Shown one piece after another: positions 26,291-34,558 of a DNA stretch of 64,000 nucleotides. The number at the start of each line of letters is the position of its first letter. The first letter of the stretch is position 1. Made by a program: the position numbers and the translations under genes. The DNA lies in the NCBI RefSeq assembly GCF_000372465.1, contig NZ_AQUZ01000008.1, positions 62,141 to 126,140 on the forward strand, read 5' to 3'. The stretch is from Kribbella catacumbae DSM 19601. GTDB lineage: Bacteria; Actinomycetota; Actinomycetes; Propionibacteriales; Kribbellaceae. Under the pieces are notes generated by a model. The model made no database searches. It had not been told where the DNA came from and was given only the letters and a program-made list of their open reading frames with translations.

Positions 26291-27160
26291 TCAGCGCAGG
26301 AAGGTTTGTAGGGATTGGGTCAGCTGGGTGGGGGCGTTCTCGGCGATGTGGTGGGAAGAGTCGATGCCGTGGCCGCTGATTTGCGGGCACCACGGGCGCC
26401 AGACTTCGAGTGGGTCACCGTAGATCTGCTCCATGTCGTCGCGCGTCGACCACAGCATCATCGTCGGGCAGGTGATCTGGCGGCCTGCCGCACGGTCGTC
26501 CTCGTCCGCTTGGCGGTCGACACCGAGCCCGGCCCGGTAGTCCTCGACCATCGCTTGCACGGTGGCCGGATTGCGGATGGCCGCGAGGAAGTCGCCGTGG
26601 TTCTCCGGACCCAGGTGGTCGGGCCCGTTCGAGGTCCAAGCGCCGTACCAGCTCTCGGGATCGGCACAGATCACCCGCTCGGCCGGCTTCTCGGTCTGGG
26701 CGAAGAACCACCAGTGCCACCACTCCGCGGCGAACTTGTCGTCGCACCGTTCCAGCGCCTCGACCACCGGCACCCCGTCCATCACGACCAGCTTGGTGAC
26801 CCGCTCCGGATGGTCCAGCGCGGTCCGGTAGGCGACGTACGAGCCGCGGTCGTGGCCGACGACGGCGAAGCGTTCGTGGCCGAGTTCTGCCATCAGCCGT
26901 ACGACGTCGCCCGCCATCGCCCGCTTCGAGTACTGCGTATGCGCCTCGTCCGAAGCCGGCTTGCCAGACTCGCCGTAGCCGCGCAGGTCAGGACAGACCA
27001 CGGTGAAGTCCGCCGCCAGCGCAGGCGCTACCTGGTACCACGTGGTGTGGGTCCGTGGATGCCCGTGCAGGAGTACGACGGGTGGACCGGAGCCGCCATG
27101 ACGCACCCGGAGACTGACCTCGCCGACATTGACCCGATCCAGCTGAAACCCATCGAACAT
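26291..27160 (-). CDS. Alpha/beta hydrolase, haloacetate/fluoroacetate dehalogenase-like
   Basis: 289 residues from ATG 27160 (MFDGFQLDRV). The oxyanion-hole motif HGHPRTHTTW (residues 32-41), nucleophile motif GHDRG (Asp104 followed by Arg105), ALDHPERV and WWHWWFFAQ cap-region motif closely follow the fluoroacetate dehalogenase/epoxide hydrolase branch, in which Asp attacks the C-halogen carbon and a neighbouring Arg binds carboxylate. A C-terminal histidine (SSHHIAENAP) completes the triad. The cytoplasmic reaction would be hydrolysis of a 2-haloacid or a related ester or epoxide. The gene diverges from udgX with 36 nt between start codons, so the two promoters must overlap. Confidence 0.82.
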   Translation of the reverse strand: MFDGFQLDRVNVGEVSLRVRHGGSGPPVVLLHGHPRTHTTWYQVAPALAADFTVVCPDLRGYGESGKPASDEAHTQYSKRAMAGDVVRLMAELGHERFAVVGHDRGSYVAYRTALDHPERVTKLVVMDGVPVVEALERCDDKFAAEWWHWWFFAQTEKPAERVICADPESWYGAWTSNGPDHLGPENHGDFLAAIRNPATVQAMVEDYRAGLGVDRQADEDDRAAGRQITCPTMMLWSTRDDMEQIYGDPLEVWRPWCPQISGHGIDSSHHIAENAPTQLTQSLQTFLR

Positions 27161-27196
27161 GTGCAGCCTGTACCCGTTCGGGGTACCGGCAGCCGT

Positions 27197-27817
27197 ATGG
27201 ACGAGAAGTTTGCCGGGGCGGAGGCGTGGGTGCCTTCGCGGGGTGGGCTGCCCAAGGTCGAGGCCGGGCTGGCGGATTGTCGGGGGTGCGATCTGTGGGA
27301 GAACGCGGAGCAGGTGGTGCCTGGGGATGGGCCGGCGAAGGCGCGGATGATGCTGGTCGGGGAGCAGCCGGGGGATGTCGAGGACAAGGCGGGGCGGGTG
27401 TTCGTCGGCCCGGCCGGGCGGGTGCTCGACAAAGCGCTGGTGGCGGCCGGAATCGATCGCGATGATCTCTATGTCACCAATGCCGTCAAGCATTTCCGGT
27501 TTGAGCGGCGGGGCAAACGACGCATCCACAAGACCCCGGCGGTCGGGCACATCGTTGCCTGCGGCCCCTGGTTGACGCGGGAGCTGGAGATCGTCAAACC
27601 GGCGCTGGTGGTCGTGCTCGGCGCGGTCGCCGCCCGGGCGTTGATCGGCACCGGGTTCAAGGTGACCGAGCATCGCGGCGAGCCGGTGGAACTGCCGGAC
27701 GGGACTGCGGCCGTGGCGACAGTTCATCCGTCCGCGGTGGTGCGCTCCGACGAGTACCGCCGCGACTTCGGCCTCTTCGTCGACGATCTCCGCGCCGCGG
27801 CCGCCCTACTTTCCTGA
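27197..27817 (+). CDS. udgX: UdgX-type uracil-DNA glycosylase/uracil-DNA binding protein
   Basis: 206 residues from ATG 27197. It has CRGC (Cys28, Cys31) and Cys122 as iron-sulfur ligand candidates, the GEQPGD motif (residues 55-60), NAVKHF (95-100), and HPS (177-179). It also contains KRRIH (residues 107-111), the signature loop of UdgX, whose histidine forms a covalent bond with the excised uracil in the Mycobacterium enzyme. This separates it from family 4 UDGs, which lack the loop. Role: recognition and tight or covalent capture of uracil in DNA. There is no clear Shine-Dalgarno; the start is chosen by family length. Its 3' end overlaps the convergent F420 gene by 12 bp. Confidence 0.9.
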   Translation: MDEKFAGAEAWVPSRGGLPKVEAGLADCRGCDLWENAEQVVPGDGPAKARMMLVGEQPGDVEDKAGRVFVGPAGRVLDKALVAAGIDRDDLYVTNAVKHFRFERRGKRRIHKTPAVGHIVACGPWLTRELEIVKPALVVVLGAVAARALIGTGFKVTEHRGEPVELPDGTAAVATVHPSAVVRSDEYRRDFGLFVDDLRAAAALLS

Positions 27818-28783
27818 CCTGCGCAGTTCGGGCAGTACGTCGTCGCGGTACAGCTGCATCATGTCCACCGAGTGCGGTCCCATGTTCGCCACGTAGATCT
27901 CGTCGAACCCCGCCTCGACGTACGGCTTGAAGGCCTCCAAGTGGTCGTCCGCCTTCGGCCCCGCGGCCACCGAGCCGGCCGTCTGCTCCTTGGTAACCAG
28001 CTCGCTCGCCTGCTCGAAGTGCCGCGGTGAGGGCAGGACCTGAGCGAGCTCGCCCGGCAGACCGGAGTTCCGCCAGATGCGGTGGGCTTGCTCGATGCCT
28101 TCCTCCTGGGTCGGCGCGTAGCTCACCTTGAAGCCCGCCTGGGCCGGCTTGTCCCCGCCGCCGTGCTCACGGAACCGCTGAAGCAGGTCCTGGTCGGGCG
28201 ACGTGGTGATGTAGCCGTCCGCGATCCGCGCCGCGACATCGGTCGCCTCCGGGCCGAACCCGGACATGTAGATCGGCAGCGGCGAGTCGGGCCGGGTGTA
28301 GATCCGCGCCGTGTCCACCGTGTAGTGCTTGCCGCGGTGCGACACGAAGTCGTCCTCGGTCCACAGCCTGCGCATGATCTCGACGGCCTCCTCCAGCATC
28401 TCCAGCCGTACGTCGACCGTCGGCCAGACGTCACCGAGGACATGCTCGTTGAGTGCCTCCCCACTGCCGATTCCGAGCGTGAACCGGCCGTTGAGCAGTA
28501 CTGCGCTGGTGGCCGCCGCCTGGGCGATGACGGCTGGGTGGATCCGTACGGTCGGGCAGGTGACAGCCGTCGTCACAGGGAGCTCACAGACCTGCGAGAT
28601 CGCCCCGATCGTCGACCAGACGAACGCGCTCTGCCCCTGCTCGTCGTTCCACGGGTGGTAGTGATCGCTGATCCACAGGCTGTCGAAGCCGGATTCCTCG
28701 GCCAGCCGCGCCTGCTCGATCAGCTGCGCCGGGGTGTACTCCTCGCTGGACAGGAAGTAGCCGATCTTCACTGTCGCCTCCAT
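27806..28783 (-). CDS. LLM-class F420-dependent oxidoreductase (glucose-6-phosphate dehydrogenase-like)
   Basis: 325 residues. The luciferase-like TIM barrel shows KIGYFLSSEEYTPAQLIEQA at the N-terminus, SDHYHPW (cofactor pocket), TAVTCPTVRIHPA, RFTLGIGSGEALNEH and PIYMSGFGPEATDVAA. This is the pattern of F420-dependent enzymes related to Fgd and to the TIGR03557 group. It would transfer hydride between a small substrate and coenzyme F420; the substrate is not evident. The product is cytoplasmic. It is convergent with udgX and divergent from the downstream sigma-factor gene. Confidence 0.85.
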   Translation of the reverse strand: MEATVKIGYFLSSEEYTPAQLIEQARLAEESGFDSLWISDHYHPWNDEQGQSAFVWSTIGAISQVCELPVTTAVTCPTVRIHPAVIAQAAATSAVLLNGRFTLGIGSGEALNEHVLGDVWPTVDVRLEMLEEAVEIMRRLWTEDDFVSHRGKHYTVDTARIYTRPDSPLPIYMSGFGPEATDVAARIADGYITTSPDQDLLQRFREHGGGDKPAQAGFKVSYAPTQEEGIEQAHRIWRNSGLPGELAQVLPSPRHFEQASELVTKEQTAGSVAAGPKADDHLEAFKPYVEAGFDEIYVANMGPHSVDMMQLYRDDVLPELRRSGK

Positions 28784-28967
28784 GATCTCGTCGCGGTCGG
28801 TGCCACCCCGGTGCCCCGCCGTCCCCGATCGATGCGCTGACCGCTGTGCCGGTTGATGGGCCGGTTGATGTGCATGGCGGTGCCGAAAGCGGGTACGGAG
28901 GGTGCACGAACCTGACCGTGGTCCAGAGATGAGGCCACGCCGTGACTCATCGTCGCGAGGTCAAGCC

Positions 28968-29792
28968 ATGGCTTCCGTTCTCACCGCCACTCAGGCGGCT
29001 TTGACGCAGTGTCATTCCCCCGAAGAGCGAGCGACCCGCGAAGCAGCCACCCAGGAGCTGCTGGAACGCAGGGCCCGCAGTACCGACGAGGCCGAGCGGC
29101 AGCGGCTGCTCGCGCAGGTCGTCGAGCTGAACATCGAGATCGCCCGCGGCATCGCGCAGCGGTTCCGCAACCGCGGCCCCGAGTGCGACGACCTGCAGCA
29201 GGTCGCCTACCTCGGGCTGGTCAAGGCCGCGCACCACTACCGGCCGGACGCCGAGACGCCCTTCATCGGGTACGCCGTACCGACCATCCGTGGCGAGGTG
29301 AAGAGGTACTTCCGCGACTGCGCGTGGACGGTCCGGATCCCGCGCCGGCTCCAGGAGCTGCAGGGCCTGATCGGCACGAAACTGCCGGTACTGCAGCAGG
29401 AACTGGGCCGGGAGCCGACCTCAGCCGAGTTGGCCAATGCGCTCGGTGTGGACGAGGAGGAGATCGACCAGGCCCGGACCGCCAGTGGCTGCTTCACCGT
29501 GTTGTCGCTGGATCGCCCGCCCACCGAGGACGGGCTGGCACTCAGCGAGCTGGTCGCGGACCATGAGGACAACTCGATCGACCAGCTGGAGGCCGTCGAC
29601 CTGCTGCAGCCCGTGCTGGAGTACCTCGGCCCGCGGGAGCGGCGAGTTCTCGAACTCCGCTTCGTGGAGGGTTGGACCCAGGCCGAGATCGGCAAGGACA
29701 TCGGCGTCAGCCAGATGCAGGTCTCCCGCGTACTACGGCAGATCCTGGCCGACCTACGCACCCGCCTCGGCCCGTCGCTGTCCGCCGCCTGA
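28968..29792 (+). CDS. RNA polymerase sigma factor, SigB/SigF/SigG family
   Basis: 274 residues from ATG 28968. Earlier in-frame starts at 28902 (GTG) and 28929 (ATG) would add 22 or 13 non-conserved residues. Region 2: ARGIAQRFRNRGPECDDLQQ, YLGLVKAA and FIGYAVPTIRGEVKRYFRD, the hallmark of SigB/F/G factors. Region 3: LQQELGREPTSAELANALGV. Region 4: LGPRERRVLELRFVEGWTQAEI and SQMQVSRVL. Such factors direct stress or developmental genes and are normally held by an anti-sigma kinase and released by an antagonist. Neither partner is adjacent; the STAS-like gene at 25.4 kb is the only candidate nearby. Confidence 0.92.
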   Translation: MASVLTATQAALTQCHSPEERATREAATQELLERRARSTDEAERQRLLAQVVELNIEIARGIAQRFRNRGPECDDLQQVAYLGLVKAAHHYRPDAETPFIGYAVPTIRGEVKRYFRDCAWTVRIPRRLQELQGLIGTKLPVLQQELGREPTSAELANALGVDEEEIDQARTASGCFTVLSLDRPPTEDGLALSELVADHEDNSIDQLEAVDLLQPVLEYLGPRERRVLELRFVEGWTQAEIGKDIGVSQMQVSRVLRQILADLRTRLGPSLSAA

Positions 29793-29924
29793 AGGGTCAG
29801 GCGATGGCGCTGGACATCCGGGTGAGCATCTCCGTGAGGGCGGCGTGGTGGCGGTGATGACGCGGCTGTTGTGGCCCTCTCACCTTGATACCGAGCGACC
29901 CGGAAAGTTGCGGCCGGCACCCCA

Positions 29925-29952
29925 GACCCCCGCCCGAACCCGGGCGGGGGTC
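29925..29952. terminator. Strong bidirectional hairpin between convergent genes
   Basis: GACCCCCGCCCG (29925-29936) and CGGGCGGGGGTC (29941-29952) form a perfect 12-bp stem with an AACC loop. It lies between the sigma-factor stop (29792) and the stop of the convergent secreted protein (29960), so it can end transcription from both sides. Confidence 0.85.
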
Positions 29953-29959
29953 ACGGAGC

Positions 29960-30874
29960 TCACTCGCCGTTGAGGAGGTCGACCCCGGGGGCCCAGCGGA
30001 AGTAGTGCGGGTCGGCGAACGTGCCGGGGACCTTGCCGAGGCCTTGGATCACTGTCGAGGCGCCGTTGGCGTGGCGCATGAGGTACAGGTAGGCGGACTT
30101 GGTGTCGCGGTCGATGCCGAGGACGACGGTGTCGTTGCCGCAGCCGGTCGCGATCAACTGCTCGAAGACCTGCCAGGTGGTGGTGCGCAGCGCCTTGCTG
30201 CTGGCCCGCATCGGCTCGGCTGTGGGGATCCGGACCGTGTAGAGGCCGCCGGCGCGGTTGTTGGCCAGGAAGGTTTCGTGGCCGGCCTCGCGGTCGATCA
30301 GCGTCATCGACTTCATCGTGGTCAGACCGCCCATCCCGCCGGAGTTGCGCCAGCTGTTGCCGACCTTGGTGTAGCGGTAGAAGGTGCCATCGGTCTTCTG
30401 GGTGTAGAGATTCGTCCGGAGCGGGTTACCGGTCATCAGCTCGGTCAGGACGGACTGCTCGATCCAGCGGTGGTTCGACCAGCCACCGCCGATCCGCCGG
30501 TTGACGACCGGGTACTTCGGGTTGATCTGCCCGGTGGCCGTGGCCCGGTACCCGGAGTCGTACAGGGCGCCGCCCAGCACCACCAGGCCGGACCTGACGT
30601 CGTCGGGCGGTGCCGGATAGTTCCTGAAGTTGGTGGTGTGCTGCGGCTGACCGGGCTGGAATACGCCGGGCGCGGTCCGCACGGTGCCGGCGATCACCGG
30701 TGTGGTGGCCCTGAGCGTCTGGAAGGTGTGGGCCCCGTCGGCGGTGACCGAGCCGAGGTCGAGCGTGCAGGGCGCGCTGGCGGCCGAGGTCTCCGCGTGC
30801 GCCGGCGTTGGAGACGAACCGAGCGCCACGGCTAGTACCGCGGCGCCGGCCAGACTGACGGTCTTGCGAAACAT
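29960..30874 (-). CDS. Secreted protein of unknown function
   Basis: 304 residues; AAGGGGAGG precedes ATG 30874. The signal peptide ends PAHA-ET (near residue 27). The mature part is about 275 residues, mostly beta-type, with Cys36 and Cys246 as a possible disulfide pair. It includes GWSNHRWIEQSVLTELMTG, LYTQKTDGTFYRYTKVGNSW and GGLYTVRIP, reminiscent of blade-like repeats in sugar-binding propellers (tachylectin type). No catalytic motif is recognised. It lies 85 nt downstream of the heparinase II/III gene on the same strand and may share its transcript. Confidence 0.75.
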   Translation of the reverse strand: MFRKTVSLAGAAVLAVALGSSPTPAHAETSAASAPCTLDLGSVTADGAHTFQTLRATTPVIAGTVRTAPGVFQPGQPQHTTNFRNYPAPPDDVRSGLVVLGGALYDSGYRATATGQINPKYPVVNRRIGGGWSNHRWIEQSVLTELMTGNPLRTNLYTQKTDGTFYRYTKVGNSWRNSGGMGGLTTMKSMTLIDREAGHETFLANNRAGGLYTVRIPTAEPMRASSKALRTTTWQVFEQLIATGCGNDTVVLGIDRDTKSAYLYLMRHANGASTVIQGLGKVPGTFADPHYFRWAPGVDLLNGE

Positions 30875-30959
30875 GTGTGCCTCCCCTTGTGCCGAAGGCC
30901 CCCTGTGGCCTCCGTCACACGCTTAGACACCACCCAGCCAGAAGAAGTTGGGCAGGGAG

Positions 30960-32909
30960 CTACTTCAGCCGGGACAGAGTGCCGTCAGCCTGTACTGCGA
31001 TCGTGCTGCGGGTGGTGCCGACGGTGAGATCGATCAGGAACGTCGAGCCGGTCGAGCGGACCTGGTAGCTGACCCCGGCTGCCGAGTCGACCGGGACGAT
31101 GACGGACAGGATCGTGGCGGACTTGCCGTTCCGGTTGAAGGCCACGGTCGGCGCAGGCAGCTTCTGAGTGGTCTTCGGGTACTGCCAGCCCTGGATCGGG
31201 TACTCGCTGCCCTGAGTCACCTTGGTCGCGTCAGCCGAAAGCTCTTGCTGGTAAGGGATCTGCAGCAGCACCGTCTTCACCTTGTCGCCGGGCTTCTGCG
31301 CGACCACGGTGGTCGGCGAAGGGTTCGTGACGGTCTGGCCGGCCGGCAGGTGCCACATCGTCTGGAACGGCTGGTCCCGCTCGGAGGTGGCGCGGTCGAG
31401 CGCGACGATCAGGTCCGGGTCCTTCAGCACTAGGATCGAGCGCTTGCGGGTGATCCCCGGCCCGGGCTGGTCGGCGAGCTCGTAGAACTCCGACGTCGCT
31501 TCGAGCTTCGAGCGGACCAGCTTGGTCTCGGTCGCCCGGCCGAGCATCAGCGGGCTGGCCATCACGTTGTGCGCGTACTCGCTCTTCACCCAGTTGCGCC
31601 ACTTGTCGACCTTGTACCCGGCATGGCCGCCGTCGATCAGGATCGGCCGGCCGTGCGAGGTGTAGCTGATCGCCATGTGGTCGTCGTGCCCGTGCAGGGT
31701 GCGCGCCGGCCCGTACCTGATGCTGTACGTCGATTCGAGGGCGAACGGCCGCTTCTCTCCCCAGCCGGTCCGGCCGAAGACGTACCCGGCGTCGAAGATC
31801 CCGATCCGCTGGGTCGGCCGCTTCCCGTAGCGCCCCAGCGATCCGGCGTAGTCGAGCGGCGTACCGGGGACTCTGGTGGTCCGGACCTCCTCGGAGTCGC
31901 CGAGCTGGGGGAGCTTGCCGGTGGGGTCGGTGGCCAGCGCGAGCCAGTTCGCGAGCGCCGTACGGCGGGCCGCGATCGTCGTACCGGGATCGGCGCCGCA
32001 CTCCTGCAGCGCCTTGATCGCACGGCCCCACAGCGAGTAGTTGAACTGGGCATACGCGGTCGACTGCTCGTTGGTCGAGCCCTGCTTGTCGATCGACTCG
32101 GTGACCGCCAACAGCAGCCGCCGCTGCGCGAGCTGCTTGAGTGGTTCGCGGCCGAGGGTGCAGCCGATCCCGAACATCGCGATGCTCTCGTCCGTACCGT
32201 GGTTGCCGGCGCCGCTCCAGTTCTTCTCGAGGAACCTGGCGTGGTCCAGCAGCGCCTGGTCCAGCCAGCCGTAGCCGGCCGGCAGCGTCTTCACCTTCAG
32301 CCCGGCCAGGATCGCCTGCCGGGTGCAGATCAGGACGTTGGTGCGATGCATCGTCGCCTCGTGGGCGCCGACGTCGGGCTTCCAGTCGTACGGGTTGTCC
32401 TTCACCCAGTCGTGGACGATCGCGGTCACCCGGGCCATCGCCTTCTTGTTCCCCGCCCGGGCGGCCTCGACGCCCTGGCCGAGCCAGCGCAGGGAGTGCA
32501 GCCACATGTACCAGCTGGGCTGGTCGTACGGGTTCGCGCGCCAGTTGATGTCGCCCTTGCCGTTGCCCACCTGGTACGCCGGGAGCACCTTGCCCCACTG
32601 GAAGGTGTCCTCGTAGAGCCGCGACACGGGGTTGTCGGCGTTGATGCCGCTGTAGCCGGGGCATTCGTACTTGGCCTGGACCACCTGCCCGGGCTTGGCC
32701 GGGGTGGTGGGTTTCGTCGCGCCGGGGATCGCCTTGCTCCCGACCTTCGGTGGCGGCGCGGCCGCCGGGCTCCAGGCGTTCTGGGGCGACACGATCGCGG
32801 TGATCAGCACGATGATCGCGACGACGGCCGCGGCCGTTGCGAAGGGCAACCACTGCCGGCGGGTGAGCCGAGCCGGGCCGTGACTGGGACTGTGGCGTCC
32901 GGGCGTCAT
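30960..32909 (-). CDS. Heparinase II/III family polysaccharide lyase, membrane-anchored
   Basis: 649 residues from ATG 32909, with GAGGA 5 nt upstream; the GTG four codons earlier (32921) overlaps that ribosome site and is less likely. A Tat-like RRQWLPF and a single hydrophobic span (residues about 20-42) tether it outside. An alpha-helical toroid domain carries GNHGTDESIAMF (Asn/His of the lyase site) and TAYAQFNYSLWG (Tyr). The C-terminal beta-sandwich has TLHGHDDHMAI, PILIDGGHAGY and KSEYAHNVM. Family members cleave uronic-acid-containing polysaccharides such as heparin, heparan or alginate by beta-elimination. The DasR-like operator 35 nt upstream suggests control by an amino-sugar signal. 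Confidence 0.88.
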   Translation of the reverse strand: MTPGRHSPSHGPARLTRRQWLPFATAAAVVAIIVLITAIVSPQNAWSPAAAPPPKVGSKAIPGATKPTTPAKPGQVVQAKYECPGYSGINADNPVSRLYEDTFQWGKVLPAYQVGNGKGDINWRANPYDQPSWYMWLHSLRWLGQGVEAARAGNKKAMARVTAIVHDWVKDNPYDWKPDVGAHEATMHRTNVLICTRQAILAGLKVKTLPAGYGWLDQALLDHARFLEKNWSGAGNHGTDESIAMFGIGCTLGREPLKQLAQRRLLLAVTESIDKQGSTNEQSTAYAQFNYSLWGRAIKALQECGADPGTTIAARRTALANWLALATDPTGKLPQLGDSEEVRTTRVPGTPLDYAGSLGRYGKRPTQRIGIFDAGYVFGRTGWGEKRPFALESTYSIRYGPARTLHGHDDHMAISYTSHGRPILIDGGHAGYKVDKWRNWVKSEYAHNVMASPLMLGRATETKLVRSKLEATSEFYELADQPGPGITRKRSILVLKDPDLIVALDRATSERDQPFQTMWHLPAGQTVTNPSPTTVVAQKPGDKVKTVLLQIPYQQELSADATKVTQGSEYPIQGWQYPKTTQKLPAPTVAFNRNGKSATILSVIVPVDSAAGVSYQVRSTGSTFLIDLTVGTTRSTIAVQADGTLSRLK

Positions 32910-32943
32910 TTCCGTCCTCACTTAGCGAGCTCAGGTCTTGACA

Positions 32944-32964
32944 ATTACGGTCTAGACCGGTAAT
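32944..32964 (-). promoter_or_regulatory. DasR/GntR-like operator (dre-like) upstream of the heparinase gene
   Basis: The 10-bp perfect palindrome GGTCTAGACC (32949-32958) is flanked by ATTAC on the left and GTAAT on the right, offset by one base, giving a 21-nt near-palindrome. The core equals the centre of the DasR-responsive element of Streptomyces, consensus ACTGGTCTAGACCACT. It ends 34 bp before the chosen start codon, where a repressor would block transcription. The regulator is not encoded in this window. Confidence 0.65.
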
Positions 32965-33133
32965 GAGGGCGGGCGTTGCCCCGGAAGCTGTTGGTTGTGG
33001 TTTTCAGCCGGTAGGTGTCCGCACGCGGTACCGGGTTCCCCCAAGAGTCGCCAGGCGTTGCGTCTCTATGGGGATAGATGTCCTAGGGGGTGCAAAATGT
33101 TGGCTCGACCAGGCAACAAGTTGGAAAAGTTGC

Positions 33134-33946
33134 TCAGCTGTACCTTTTGGTGAAGACCTGCCTGCCCTCGGCGTCGTACATGGTGAGGGTGATCGGATCC
33201 TTGAGGCCGCGGAGGCGGTCGGGTGTGTAGACGCGAGCCGCCCAGAAACCGCCGGCCTGCCGGGCATCGCTGTCCTGACCGAGGCCCTTGAGCCGGACCC
33301 GGGTGACTCCCGGCGGGAGCTTGCCGGCATAGCTGTAGCGCAGTCCAAAACAGGTGTCGACTTTTCCGTAGTCGTTCCCGTAACCGTTGCGGTAGGTCCG
33401 TGGAGACGCCGTGCGACAGCCGTGGGCCCAGTACTGGACGATCTCCGTCTCGCGCGTGATGATCCCCTCGTTCACCACCGCGGAGCCGGTCCCGCCAGTG
33501 GGTACGCCGTCGACCGGTACGCCGGCCACGCAGTACGCGTACTGCGTTCCGTCGGGCGACTGGCGGACGGTCATCGTGCCGTCCTCGTCGGCTACTTCGA
33601 GCACCTTGGTGGTCCAGTACGTCGCTACCTGACGGGTCCAGGGGTGGTTCCGCGCGGTGCCGGCGTAGTTGTCCGACAGCGAGCACAGGTCGGTGTGGGC
33701 CGGCGCCGCCCGGTCCGGCGCGGGCGCATCGGCAGCCGGAGGTGAAGTCTCCTTGAGGGCGGCGCCGACGAGACTGGCGACGACGAGTGCCGACGCCGCC
33801 ACCAGCGCGATGGCGCCGGAGGTCATGGCGCGATGGGTCCTGGCCCGCCGGCGGCCGGCCGTGGCCAGGGCGGCCGGGTCCGGAGTGAACGGGTCCCGGC
33901 GTTCCGAGGCCGAGTCGAGCAGGTCGTGGAGATCACGAGTCGTCAT
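33134..33946 (-). CDS. Membrane protein coupled to an ECF sigma factor (putative anti-sigma partner)
   Basis: 270 residues from ATG 33946; AAGGGGGA is well placed. Cytosolic residues 1-40 (MTTRDLHDLLDSASERRDPF and an Arg-rich stretch) precede a single span (about 42-62) and an external domain with six cysteines (LCSLSDNY, QYAYCVAG, AHGCRTASP, DTCFGLRY). The start overlaps the sigma-factor stop as ATGA, so the two are translated together. Position and topology fit an anti-sigma factor or a surface sensor, but no zinc-binding anti-sigma motif is seen. A similar pair occurs at 56.1-57.6 kb. Confidence 0.8.
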   Translation of the reverse strand: MTTRDLHDLLDSASERRDPFTPDPAALATAGRRRARTHRAMTSGAIALVAASALVVASLVGAALKETSPPAADAPAPDRAAPAHTDLCSLSDNYAGTARNHPWTRQVATYWTTKVLEVADEDGTMTVRQSPDGTQYAYCVAGVPVDGVPTGGTGSAVVNEGIITRETEIVQYWAHGCRTASPRTYRNGYGNDYGKVDTCFGLRYSYAGKLPPGVTRVRLKGLGQDSDARQAGGFWAARVYTPDRLRGLKDPITLTMYDAEGRQVFTKRYS

Positions 33947-34476
33947 GCGGTCCCCCTTCCGATGGCGGTGAGGTCGTCGAGGTCGGCGAGGCCCGGATGG
34001 GCTCGCAGTTTGTCGAGGGCGCGCAGGGTCTGGCTCTTCACCGTGCCCGGGCGGACGCCGAGCGCATCGGCGGTCTCCTCGACGGAGAGCTGGTCGAAGT
34101 ACCGCAGGACGACGCACGCCCGCTGCCGGGGTGGCAGCCCGGCGAGGGCCTCGCGGATCACCATCCGGCTTTCCAGCCGGCCGAGCGGGTCGGCCGGGTC
34201 GGCGGTGGCGAGGAACTGGCTGCTGTCGCTGACCACCTCGCGGCTCGACTTGCGGCGCAGCGCCTCCAGCGTTGTCGTCACCACGACCTTGCGGGCGTAG
34301 GCCTTCAGTCCCGGCTGGTTCTGCATCCTGGGCCACAGCCGGTACATCCGGATCAGTGCTTCCTGGGTCGCGTCTTCCGCCCGGCGCCAGTCCCCGCACA
34401 GCAGGTACGCGGTCCTGCACAGCGCGTTGGCGTGATGGGTCACGAAGTCGATGTACTCCTGCTCCGAGTCGCCCAC
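33943..34476 (-). CDS. SigE-family ECF RNA polymerase sigma factor
   Basis: 177 residues from GTG 34476, with AAAGGA 9 nt upstream. Region 2 includes LCGDWRRAEDATQEALIRMY and AYARKVVVTT. Region 4 is LPPRQRACVVLRYFDQLSVE, ETADALGVRPGTVKSQTLRA. This is the pattern of the streptomycete SigE-like ECF subfamily (small, two-domain). It should direct RNA polymerase to a limited cell-envelope or stress regulon. It is co-translated with the membrane protein at 33134-33946, which probably controls it. Confidence 0.9.
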   Translation of the reverse strand: MGDSEQEYIDFVTHHANALCRTAYLLCGDWRRAEDATQEALIRMYRLWPRMQNQPGLKAYARKVVVTTTLEALRRKSSREVVSDSSQFLATADPADPLGRLESRMVIREALAGLPPRQRACVVLRYFDQLSVEETADALGVRPGTVKSQTLRALDKLRAHPGLADLDDLTAIGRGTA

Positions 34477-34558
34477 CAGCCTGGTTCCTTTCGCCGTCGT
34501 CCCCCTAACAATGCTTTGAGCACCGGGTCAGGTTGCACGGCGGCGAAAGGTTTCTGGA

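Noticed and set aside
28870..28967. SigB-type promoter (GTTG ... GGGTAC) before the sigma factor gene
   Set aside because: The spacing between the two boxes is 23 nt, too long for this class.
31569..32963. Open frame of 464 codons on the plus strand opposite the heparinase gene
   Set aside because: Val/Gly/Arg-rich without motifs, while the minus-strand heparinase has full domain evidence.
34513..34532. Half copy of the 59-nt palindrome (CTTTGAGCACCGGGTCAG)
   Set aside because: No matching right arm occurs 59 nt downstream, so it may be chance.
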